Assembly (NCBI RefSeq): GCF_026213295.1
Contig: NC_079414.1
Location: 10,687,985-10,751,984 of the forward strand
DNA: 64,000 nt
Source of the DNA: Gadus chalcogrammus
Taxonomy: Eukaryota > Chordata > Actinopteri > Gadiformes > Gadidae
Reading direction: 5' to 3'
Part shown: piece by piece, positions 49,931-61,367 of the stretch
How positions within the stretch are numbered: position 1 is the first letter of the stretch
Layout of the letters: each line of letters begins with the position of its first letter
Position numbers and translations under genes: made by a program
Notes under the pieces: model-generated
What the model saw: only the letters and a program-made list of their open reading frames with translations
Told to the model about the DNA's origin: nothing
Databases searched by the model: none

Positions 49931-50800
49931 GAGGGATGGAATAATAGTGCCAGGGATAGACCACAGAGTCATTTTGAAAAGGAAAGACGTGCTAATGATA
50001 TTGATGGCTCTCACTTTGAGTGAGATTACGACTTGGTGTAATAATTATTGATAGATCATTTCTTGTGATGGAGGTGTTATAATGGCCTCAACAATTATGT
50101 CCATGCCACAGGTGCATTGTGTGTACACAAATTGGACCCTCCAAATAGGCTAATCATCAAGCCAGCTGATAGGTGGTTGGGAGAAACATTAGCATGTGAA
50201 GAACAACTTCAAATTGTCATAGAGCAACCTAAGTGGTTCAATGTAGAGATTAGGGAAGCAATGGATGATAAGGCTTCTACTCGAAACCTTGTCCTACACA
50301 GAAGTGGTTTGTGTGAAGTACTTAAGAAATTTTCAATGGAAGCCTTTGGTATTCTCAGCTGCACTTGCTCATTCTATTGAAAAGGTGTAGGGAAATAATA
50401 CATTTCCCTAATTTTGAAATGTCGAGTGATAATATTATTGAAAAATATGTGTTTTCTCATGTGGATATTTCTTCCAAATAAAGTAAGTAAAGTAAAGAGC
50501 TTTCCCTTTTATAAGATATTTCCTTCATGTTCTTGTTACCACGCATAGCTACGTTTGTATATACAGATACAGACATAACCACGTATGTCTCTAGACATCT
50601 AGACATAACCATGTATGTCTTTAGACATACAGCTACATACCTAACCATGCATAATGTATTATTTGGACGAGAGTGCAAATGGTAATACTGAGATATGGAT
50701 TTCCAGAAACGGCTTGAATGTAAAATCTTTTTGTTTCATGAGCTGGTGACCTTGAACAATGACATAACCCACTCTGTCTGAGCAGGTACCTGCGTATGTG

Positions 50801-50804
<4 letters not shown>

Positions 50805-50898
<94 letters not shown>

Positions 50899-50922
50899 TG
50901 TGTGTGTACGTGTTTGTGTGTT
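50805..50922. repeat. (GT)n microsatellite, about 118 bp
   Basis: A GT run with a few TTTG and AC interruptions at the right end. Confidence 0.97.
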
Positions 50923-51415
50923 TCCATGTTATATTTAGCTGTTTGAGTGGGACAGGTGAAACTAGGTTAGTCTGTAATCTAAGATAGCGTACAATGGCTC
51001 AACGAATCTCTTGTCATAGTCGCAACACTGTATTCATCTGAGTTCCTTCCCTCACTCCCTGCGACGCTAACCCTTATATTGTGTTAAATCACACATAAGA
51101 TAACCACCAATCCATTGCAAAATATCCCTAACAACCCCTGCCTGGATGCAGCTTGAAAATAAATATGTGAAAGTGTGTGTGTCTGTGTGTGTGTCTGTGT
51201 GTGCGCATCTGGCGCGGGTGTGTGTTTGCATGTGTGTCCATTCACCCTGGTTTGGCCTCATTTTCCGCACCAGGTCATCCATGTATTCCAATAACAATAC
51301 ACACAGAAACCCCTGCGCCTATATAATTGTGCTTATAACAATTTCATGAGAGTGACAAAACACCTCATGAATAACCTGCGAGCCGGATGGAGGGGATACG
51401 AGAGCTGGGTTGAAT

Positions 51416-51417
<2 letters not shown>

Positions 51418-51512
<95 letters not shown>
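51418..51512. repeat. (GT)n microsatellite beside exon 51534 donor
   Basis: About 95 bp of GT on the + strand, which is (CA)n on the ctnna2 coding strand. It begins 21 nt downstream of the donor of exon 51534-51686. Intronic CA repeats near 5' splice sites are known hnRNP L binding sites. Confidence 0.97.
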
Positions 51513-51513
<1 letters not shown>

Positions 51514-51533
51514 ATGTTTAATGAGTGACTGAC

Positions 51534-51686
51534 CTCCACGAGCTTGTTGGCGTGCTCACGGAACACCTGGGCGTACTCTTTGACCTCCTTCTCGTTGCCG
51601 CTCTTGGCCGCCTCGATGAGCACCAGCAGGGGCACGTTGGTCTCCAGGAAGGAGTCGGAGATGTGGTCCATAACCGCCTTCCTCAG
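51534..51686 (-). CDS. ctnna2: ctnna2 exon, start of M2 segment
   Basis: This 153-nt exon encodes 51 residues, from LRKAVMDHISDSFLETN to FREHANKLVE, about residues 382-432 in alpha-E numbering. It covers the M1/M2 junction and first M2 helices of the alpha-catenin middle domain, which unfolds under tension and regulates vinculin binding. The acceptor is TCCTGCAG before CTGAGG and the donor is GAG followed by GTCAGT; both phases are 0. A 95-bp (CA)n tract, read on the coding strand, begins 21 nt downstream of the donor, and the next intron is 31 kb long. The residues are almost unchanged from mammalian CTNNA2 as I know it. Confidence 0.96.
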
Positions 51687-52378
51687 CTGCAGGACGACAA
51701 AACAAACAGGGGGTCAGACCGCTGCCCAGTGTGGGACGCGGATCATCCTACCGCCCTGAGCAAGGATCAGCTCATAGGATCGGTTAAAGGTGCTGTAGGC
51801 CCACACGCAAGAGCTGCCTCTTGTTGCTGAAGCTGTAGCCAATCCGTCAGCTGTTATGGAGGGAAATGCACCGTGAGCATTTCTGTTGCAGGCGGATTTC
51901 AGTGATTTGAAATTCAGCCGATTCTGTAGACAGTTGGACAGAGGATGAAATCTTGTGTCCGGTATTGGCTTGGAGAGGAACATGGAGCCATTGAACCGTC
52001 CTGCCTCATGATCGTAGTAAACCCAGTGATATACTCCTACAGTAGACGGGGGAGACGGAGGAAGAGCATTTGACTGAGACCATAAATACACAAGTCGACG
52101 CCCCTCGGGCCCTCTTAGTGGGGAACTCTTCTGCATCCCATATCTGTTTATGGAATCATTGACTGCCAAACTGCAGGAATACTGGTTCTTTTCTCAGGGA
52201 GTAAATGGACAGGGATGCTACGCGGAGAAGATATCTAGCCGGGGAAGGAGGCCAGAGGGAACAGTATAGGAACCATAAAAGACAGGCACTTTATCTTACA
52301 CACAGGAATTTAGCTGGCTGTCGCCAGAGTTCAAGCAGATAAGCATGCACATACTAAACACCTCCTCACGCCAGAAAA

Positions 52379-52388
52379 CACACACACA

Positions 52389-52475
<87 letters not shown>

Positions 52476-52486
52476 GTGCGTACAGA

Positions 52487-52573
<87 letters not shown>
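52379..52573. repeat. (CA)n microsatellite, about 195 bp, two runs
   Basis: Two long pure CA runs are split by AATCGTGCGTACAGAGA. The right flank to 52665 is decayed CA-rich sequence. Confidence 0.97.
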
Positions 52574-52576
<3 letters not shown>

Positions 52577-52979
52577 AGTGTACAAACAAACACACACACA
52601 AACATGCACACAGACACATAGACATATACACAGATACACACAAAGACATACACATGCACACCACTAGACATTTAATGATGTCAGAACCTCTCAACTCTAG
52701 AAGCCTCGGTAATATTTTAGAAATGCATTAGAAAATAAATTGTTTGCATTGATAATATTGTATTTGTTTAAACCACTTTTTGGGTACTTTTTGGGTGAGG
52801 TTTCCTGAACGGCAATCGGGGAACACATGCAGGAGTATTTGCTAAGGATATATTACAAGAGCGTCATAAAGGGCCAGCAGGAGGTAGTGATTCAGTTGAG
52901 GGTTTGTGAGGAGCTCTGATACAGATGAGTGATTTCCTACGTCTTCGCTGCTCTTGCACCATCAGCATCCCAATGCCCA

Positions 52980-53011
52980 CACAGACACACACACAAACAC
53001 ACACACTCACA

Positions 53012-53082
<71 letters not shown>

Positions 53083-53083
53083 G
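52980..53083. repeat. (CA)n microsatellite, about 100 bp
   Basis: A CA run with a few AA and TC interruptions on the left; a further short CA run lies at 53192-53210. Confidence 0.96.
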
Positions 53084-53647
53084 CACTAACAGCTCACCCA
53101 CAGAAATCCATCTGCAATCTCCAGGTCTCAGCGCCTTTCAAATCCCACTCCCTCCATCTCTCTGTTAACCCCTCACTCCCTCCATTCTTCGCACACACAC
53201 ACACACACACTGACTTCCTGCTTCGAGAAAAGCACCAAACTAACTTTGAGCGGTGTGGAGTTGCAGTTGTCAGGCTAGGTCATTGGGGTAAGGGGTCATT
53301 GGAGATTATTTCAGAAGTTAATATAGAGGCCCAATGTGGATTGGAACCCATCATCTTTCACCGTTCTTCATCTCGTCTCACACATGGGAGTACACATGTC
53401 ATTATGTTGTAACACATGTCTCTATATGCATATTTATAATGCCTATATTTACTTTTTGCCTTTACATTTCTACTGCCCACATTGTGTTTATAGATATATT
53501 TCCTGTAGATGTTTGCTTTATGTTTCATTAAAAAAAAAAAATTGACTTCCTCATTTTCTGTTAGTCTAATAGTTGGTCTCTTCCATTATGCATCCTTCCC
53601 CTTACTTTCTTAAGGCATTACAGGAGAAGAAATATTTCATGTATAAC

Positions 53648-53838
53648 ATTGATCAAGGATAGGACCCCCGAGGAGAAGGGTTTCCTGCATAATAGGGATC
53701 AAGGATAGGACAGGAGGAAGACTGTTTCCTGCATAATGCACATGAAGGAAAGAACAAGAGGGGGAGAGTTTCCTGTCTAAAATTGATGGCCAGCAGGACA
53801 AGCGATAGGGTGGTTCCTGTCTAATAGTGGCGGTTGGA
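53648..53838. repeat. diverged minisatellite, about 50-60 bp unit x 4
   Basis: The motif GTTTCCTGCATAATAGGGAT recurs in changed form about every 50-60 bp (GTTTCCTGCATAATGCACAT, GTTTCCTGTCTAAAATTGAT, GGTTCCTGTCTAATAGTGG), with GGATAGGAC or similar between. Confidence 0.75.
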
Positions 53839-56539
53839 AGGGAGTAAGCAGTTAAACAAATCAAAGCGTGGATTCACTTCAAAAAGCAAGGCAGAGGTCT
53901 TTGTTGCTTGGGAACCTGGTTTGATCTACAAGGATAAGGTTATTCTATATTGATGTCTTTCATTTTTATCGGGCCGTTGCTTCTTGCATTATTAGTCAAC
54001 TGCTCTTCTCCCAGTGAGGCCTACGAATCAATTACATGTTTTGTGTTGTTGAAAATGATAAAAACTGATTGGAAAAAAGTGAATCTTTTCACTTTCCTAA
54101 ACATTTATGCAAAGGTATGCACCAGCCCGGCAAGAGCAACTGACACCTCTGCCATGATTCAAAGCTCCTAAATGAGCGGGGTTATGTCAGAAGAGAAATA
54201 GTTTGATTTAAGGACACTGTTTAGTTGGGAAAGTCTGTCTTCACCCGTGCTTGAAACGCATGACACGTACACCTTGGGCCGGTGTATGGCATTTTCTTAT
54301 AAAAATGTCAAGCCCTGTTCAATGTTACACACCTCAGTGGTATTACTAGGAGACTGCCCGTACAACAGGGATTGGCATCGATTTTGAACTAAACAAATAG
54401 TTTGTTTATACAATCTTCAACACCAGACTTTGCCCTTAGCTCCCTACAAGGATAATGTCCTCTTACACATGATGGTGACACAGTGTAATGCACTGTGGGT
54501 GCAATGTGGATCCTGCTGCTTCTGCCATTGCAAAAAGATAAAGCCACACTAACCCTTTTCGCACTGTCTCAGTGGCCTTACTTGACAAGTGGACGTGTGT
54601 TGAAGTGTCTGGGCTCTCGTTCCCTTTTGTCTTGTAGCTGTCGTGGAGTCAGGCGATCATATTTAAAGACAGATCCTCGGAATGCACATCAGAGGAAGCC
54701 ATAAACAGGACAGCAGCGAGAGCAGTGTACAACCGAAACGTTGTAGCAGAACATTACATGGTGCGCTCTGGGTAACGAAGATCCTTGACATTTGGTTTAA
54801 CAGGCTTTTTTTAAAAGATCACAATGGACTAGGCTATGGGAAAGCAATTCTTCCGCAGGAAAGCAAGTCAGCAAGAGATGCTGGGGGTGTGTTTATGGAT
54901 CGCTATGCATAGCAGCAGTAGCTATTCTATCAGCATTATACCAGTGGTACTTCAGGAATTGGTCCTGGTATTCTGAAATCTGGTCTGTGCAAAATGCTGA
55001 TGCATTTATTTTCTTGACTTCTTAAACTTCCAAGAATCCTCTTCATTGTATTTTATTAGTTATAACATGTATTTTAGTCTGAACCGTACTGTGACCTTAA
55101 CATTATGACTTAAACCTTACATTGTGAAGGCCCATTTGTATTGGGAGAACTGAACGATTGTTTCCCTCAGGGATCAATAAGGTCGACTGTATCTATATCT
55201 TGAATAGATCTGATTCTTCCAGGGATAGGCAGATAGGAGTTATATTTGAATTCATAACATGCAAAGTTAATAATTATAGACTTTAGAAACTTCAGCCAGT
55301 CCAAATGTTTGGATGACTACAATTATACATAATATATTTATGTTCACTGACGCTGATCACTGAAAGTCTGGTTTAATTAATCTGCCCTACAGTATTTTCC
55401 TATTAACCTTTTTAATTATATAGTGTCTTCTACCAACACAACGCCTATTCGTTTTTTCTTCATAAAAAGTTTATTTGTGTGCAATTAACTTATTGAACTA
55501 TTAAATGCTAGTCTTTTAATGCTATGTTCATGTGCATCTACTGCCACATTAACAATTATTATGGGGAGTCCAAATACCTTATCAAGTGATTTGGATTAAC
55601 GGACAAACAAACCGCATGAACCTGAGGCAGTCAGAGTAGTTGTGGGGGGGGGGGGTCTTTAAAGATTGGCACTTTGTTTTATTATGGGTGTCTTCGTTCA
55701 CAGCCGGGACGATGTCTTTAGCATTCATAGCGAGTCATGACCTTATATTTATAGAGAGGCAGCAGGCCAGGTTGATTGCTACAGTGTGTCCTGTCCTAGC
55801 CACTGTGGTACAACAGTTTTGATGTCGAGAGCTTAAATCCAGGTTTGAGGTGGCTCCACAGAAGTGTGGTTTGATTTTGTTCATGCGACTCAAACAAATA
55901 GGCGAGTCGATATACCTTGATAAGGAATCCTTTGAACATGAAACAGAGTCTTTTGAAAGGTGGTTTGTCTTCGCATGTGTCCCACCACCTGCTGAATTAC
56001 TTCCAGTGCCGTTCATTAACGTGTTCAAAATACATGTTTGTATCCCTGGGGACGAAATTAATTTTATGCACACTTATTTTATGAGAGAACAGGACATGAT
56101 ACGTTTCTTTTGAAGTAGGTAAAAAAATTGATCAGTCGGTTCGCCAAGTTGAAGTAAAAGTAGTAATCATGAGCAAATTATAAAAAATCTTTGGAGTAGG
56201 GTTGCACTGGTTGCATTTTTGGACGTTTGAATGTAAAAAAAGGTTTCAAGTGTTCAGTCGCTATGCCAAAGAACAAAGTCAAATGCAGCATAAGGACACT
56301 TAAATGATTCAACCTTCACATCTCACCGATTTCGTCTGGAATGAGGAATAATCCTCCTCCCTAACGCTCCTCCACATGCAGACGCATTCAAAGTGCATCA
56401 CGGTATCTTCATTATGCCCATTCATAATCCCTCTGTGTATGATCGGCATTGCCTGGTGTGAATTGCTATGCAGCGATATGGAGACACAGCTGAGAGAGGA
56501 TAGGGTGGATTACACCACACGGAGAAGTCCCTGCAGTGG

Positions 56540-56838
<299 letters not shown>

Positions 56839-59800
56839 CTCTCTTTCTCTTGGGGGGGCTGAGCCGGAGGTTAGCGTCAACATCAATAACGGTGGAGGGA
56901 GTGGGGAGACATTCACAAGGGCTTGATGTGCCATTGAGGGTTATAATAAAATACCTGGCTGACACCTTGTCAGGCTACATTCTGACGCTACTCTAACGGC
57001 AGGGCGGAGTCACCGGATAGAAACTGCATTGAAATACAAATGTTAGTGCTTTCACTTTTTTACGTTTGCTGTGGCAGCAAATGCAGGCAGGGGCTTTGGA
57101 GTGAAAAGCGGTGGCACTTCGTTTTGAAACATCTCAAGGACCAAACACAAACAGGGAGGTCTGGCTAATTCCGTGCCTTGAATCAAGTTACTGTAAGGGA
57201 TGCGAATAACAACATACATTTTCTAAGGAAATCTTGCGACCATCGCTTTTCACAAACCCCCCTCAAGGACTTCAGCTGGGTTACTGCCTTTAGCAGCATG
57301 ACTGATTCAGAAGGCCATCAGGGGCCAAGTGCAACCTTTAAAACACATCCAGCAGGGAGCCAGGGAGCCCCAAACCAGGAAGGTTCAATCTGCTGGAAAT
57401 CTGGACCGAGTGAAAATCATGACGTATGATACTGAGATCAGAGTAGTTTTGTCGTCCGCAGGGCACAGGGTCGTTTAGGGGCTGGGGTGACGGTGTAGGC
57501 CTATCTGAGTTCAAATTGTGTAGGATCAAACCGTTTGCTCAATGGCTAATCAGAAAAATAGTAAATGGTGTATGAAAGCACTGCAGCGTCTCCTACAGAT
57601 ATAAACAGAGGAACGTGTCCATTATGGTGGGATATTCATATTTAATGAATAAACCAATTAGATTGCAGCGTTTACGAAGGGCTGAGGGCTTCGTGACAGC
57701 TGTTCCTTCGATGACGCTCCCCCCACCCCAAAAATACAAATAAAACAGCTGTACTAATCAACAAAGTAATTGTGTGAATGGTGAAGATTTTAATGTCCCT
57801 AAAAAAGCTATTTAAGGGGAAATTGATGTTCTAAGGGGTTTAAGGTATCAGCCATCAGTCAAACAGCCGCCCAGGGAGAGCAGTTGACAGATGCATTCAT
57901 TAAGGACAGGATGACAAGCACACGGCTCATCTCCAGCTAGTGTATTGGCATGACGACAAGGGGATAGCTAATTACAGGGAGCGGATGTGTCTAAACACAC
58001 TTCGTATGTGACATAGCATGGAACTAATAAAACTGAGTTCCCAACTGCAGTGATTTCCTCCCTCTTCAAAATAATTTGAGATGGGCATCCTCGCTAGTCA
58101 AACTCTGTTAGTCTTTTTCATCTGGTTCGTTTAATTTCAATCTTTAACTTATTTCTAAAGGTGTCCTTATGTTGGCACTTTTCAATCTTGGTATTATTCG
58201 AACTTTAGGTAACAATGCATCTGTCTTCACATTTCAAAGCAACATCTCTTAGGCTTGAATGCACAGAGGGAGAAATATATTATATCATATAGTTTGCTTT
58301 CAGTAGTCCAATTTACCAATTGTGAATGCCAGGCAATGTCTAAAGTGCGCCTATTCAGTCATCAAGATCATGATGTATTTCTTACTTTATCCTTTTCAAT
58401 CTGTAGATAGGAACGAATTGTACCCCTTTACGTTGAATTGCATACGCTAAAACCATCTGTTGTTTATCATTTACCATGTCATAATCATCTATATAAAAAA
58501 CAAAACTCCCCAATTATAGCCTCATTAGTTGTTCTTATTTTGAATGATCTTAGTTGACACTTTAATTCTGTTGATAGAAAAATCTGAACGTATTTCCTGC
58601 TGAACGGGGTCTTAGTGTCTGGCTAAACCTGTGTTTTACACTTGACACCTAAAGTGTGCTGTTAGTATGGGCCTGCCAGCGCTGCAGGAGTGAAACGCAG
58701 GGGAAACATGTTACTGGTGGAACGGAATCACGGCTGACTTACACGAGTAAATCAAGACCATCAACCCGTTTTCATTTCCTTTAAACCACTTTACTGATCC
58801 AAAGAGCGAAGAGGTTTACGTCATAAACAGCTTCCCCGCCGCAACACTTCGATGAATAAAGACATAAATGTCTAAGAAAGTTCCCTGGTCTTTTGACTGC
58901 TAAATCCTCCTCTTTTTCCCCTCTTCTCATCATCTTTGTTTATGTGTATGTTCCTTGGTTGTAGATTTGCATTTCCCCCCATCCCTCCCTCCTAATTTAT
59001 TCATTTAATTCCTGTCGGTTCAACCTCTCGCAGGTACCCCATCTTCCTGTGCAGTCCTGTTGTGGCTGCCTTCGTTCGGTACTACTGAGCAGTGCAGCCA
59101 TTGTTGTGGTGGCTATGAGTCAGGGCGCATAGAGAATTGATTTTCACCCCCGTAGATGCATTGCATGCCTGGAGCTGGGCTTGTGCTGTGTTGTACCTTC
59201 TGTGTGCTCCCCAACAACAACAACCACAATAACAGCAGCATCAACAGCAACAACGGGGACAACAAAGAAGAAGCTCTTTGGCGGTGACATCCTCAAGGTC
59301 ACACAGCTTGCATCTGATCTCCATCTTTTTCTTTTTTAATGGAGGGCTGCGCTTGAGTCCCTCCTACCACATCACATCCGTTCACATTTACGCCAGCCAG
59401 ACTGAGCGATGGAAAGGTGCGTTGTGTGCCACAGACAACAGACCTCCCTATCTCTCAGGCGGTGTTTGGAGTGGAGGGGGGGGGTGGTGGTGGATAGGGG
59501 GAGGAGGGGGGGTCCGGGCTACCTAGAGCAGCTCCATACTCGACCCATCTGCCTCGCCTAACTCCTAAATGGTTGACATGATTACAATATCACAACGCCG
59601 GTTGATTCCTGCCTGTCTCCGAGTGCTCGGGGGACCCCCACTCTGTCAAGCCCCCCCCCAGTCAGTACAGCATCCTTTTAGAGTGCCGTCTGACTGATGC
59701 CGGTGGTACCAGCGGGAGGCTCTTGTCCTGCCCTCCCATCCAGAATGATCCTCTTCTGCTCTGTGTGGTGTTCAGAGGGTGGCGCACGCCGCTACTCTGT

Positions 59801-61286
59801 TTGGGGAGAGCGCTTCCACTGGCGAACGACCCCTCTGTGCCCAACAAGAGAGGCCGGTTTGAAGCCTGACTTTCTCGGGGGAATTGATGTGGGAAACTTT
59901 TGATCTGCATTCATGTAACTGTATCGTTGTGCCCGTTCAGCCCTCAAAGTAGTTATTTGTGCGATGGATAAAATGTAATATTGCGTGCATGCACTGCTAA
60001 GACTTCAAGGACACAGCATGAGCTTGCTCGTATTATGTTGCATAACAATTGTTTCTTTCTGTCACGATCAACATTTCCTGTTGTTATAATGAAATACAAT
60101 TTTAAGGTTTAAAAGATCATTTACTTGTTGTGTTACCATTGCAGACTAGTGCTGAATGGCAAAAGACGTAGTTTCCTTACTTCCCCACAATTGTCGGTGA
60201 AAATGGATCTTTTGTAACTCAGACAGAAATCATGTTCACGGACGACATATTGCATTACAATTGTGTTTGTTTTAGTAACTTTATGTCATTTCATTCTAAT
60301 AATAGTCCCGGAGTAACATAACGTTCACTTGGTAATTTACTATTAGATGAGTTCACTATGCCAACAGCTGTGGTTAATGTTACACGGGGAATTGGCTGCC
60401 ATCCGTGGTCAAAGCAATCATACTATAACTATATGAGCGGGTTATTCACAGACGGTCTGTTATCAGTATGTTGTTGAGAGAGAGCCAGCGTGAATCAATG
60501 TGTTGCATGCAGCTTTCCAATGAAATACGATTTGACCTATAATTCAATGTATGGGCAAGGCTATTAAACACAGATGGCGTTGTTCTCTTCTAAGGATAAA
60601 AAATATAAAGTAAACTCTGTGTGTGAAATACTGCGTTAGCTTGTTTGCCGGTATGAGCCACTTGTCGAAGTAGCAAATCGTATTAATTAGATCGATATTG
60701 AAATCGAATATTGATAAATGTGAACTCTAATGGATTACTGTTGCCCCAGAAGTAAGGGGTTAAAGGGCATATGACGCCATTGATCTTCGAACAAATGTAT
60801 CGATACCGTGAATAAAACAATGAATTTATCCGGGTTTGAACATTGTTGGAAATAATGGTAATTTAAGTATACAACTCAACAAAATATACAACATAGTTCT
60901 AGCTGATTTTAGATATTTCATGCTGAAAGGTCTCTGATTAAACCTTTAAAAGGAAAATGAAAGCTATAGATCAGCCACTGCTGTTTAGAACTGCTGTTTA
61001 GGTACTGCTATAATAACTCTGCTACTCGTGTTATCAATAGCAGCTATTGATGATTTCAATAGAGCTGCAATCAATAACTTGAAGAGTGAATCGATGCACG
61101 TTCACCGTCTCACTTGGACCAACGGCGGACACTCAGCGCACAATAAGCTGAGGACGACTCATAACCTGTGAACGCTGATTGTTAAGCGATGCGGCGCTGT
61201 TGTTGCCGTGGTCAAGGTGAAGAGGTTGACAGCGCTCGAGGAGCAGGCTGATGTGTAGTGGTGGCGAGGTGTCACACAAGGCTCAC

Positions 61287-61367
61287 CTGTCGACGCAGGT
61301 CCCGGGTCTTCTTTGTCATCTTGTCAATAGCAGAGTTCAGTGGGTCACCTTTCTCCTTCCTTCCAGT
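61287..61367 (-). CDS. ctnna2: ctnna2 exon, end of M1 segment
   Basis: This 81-nt exon encodes 27 residues, from TGRKEKGDPLN to TKKTRDLRRQ. It corresponds to about residues 355-381 in alpha-E numbering, just after the vinculin-binding helix, so that helix must be encoded upstream beyond 64000. The acceptor is CCCGCAG before ACTGGA and the donor is CAG followed by GTGAGC; both phases are 0. GRKEKGDPLN is the alpha-N version of this stretch, while alpha-E has a different ten residues here, so this exon is the best paralogue marker in the window. It is the most upstream exon found, and the next one downstream is 9.6 kb away. Confidence 0.95.

Noticed and set aside
50117..50380. 87-codon plus-strand frame of balanced composition
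   Set aside because: No recognised domain and no supporting splice or promoter context.
51714..52169. 151-codon minus-strand frame next to the exon at 51534
   Set aside because: It lies in the intron upstream of that exon, shows no domain and would not splice sensibly into ctnna2.
55140..55200. Possible tail of another fish retrotransposon (CCCTCAGGGATCAATAAGGT followed by ATCTATATCT)
   Set aside because: It resembles known fish LINE tails, but only about 40 bp match and no body of an element is seen.
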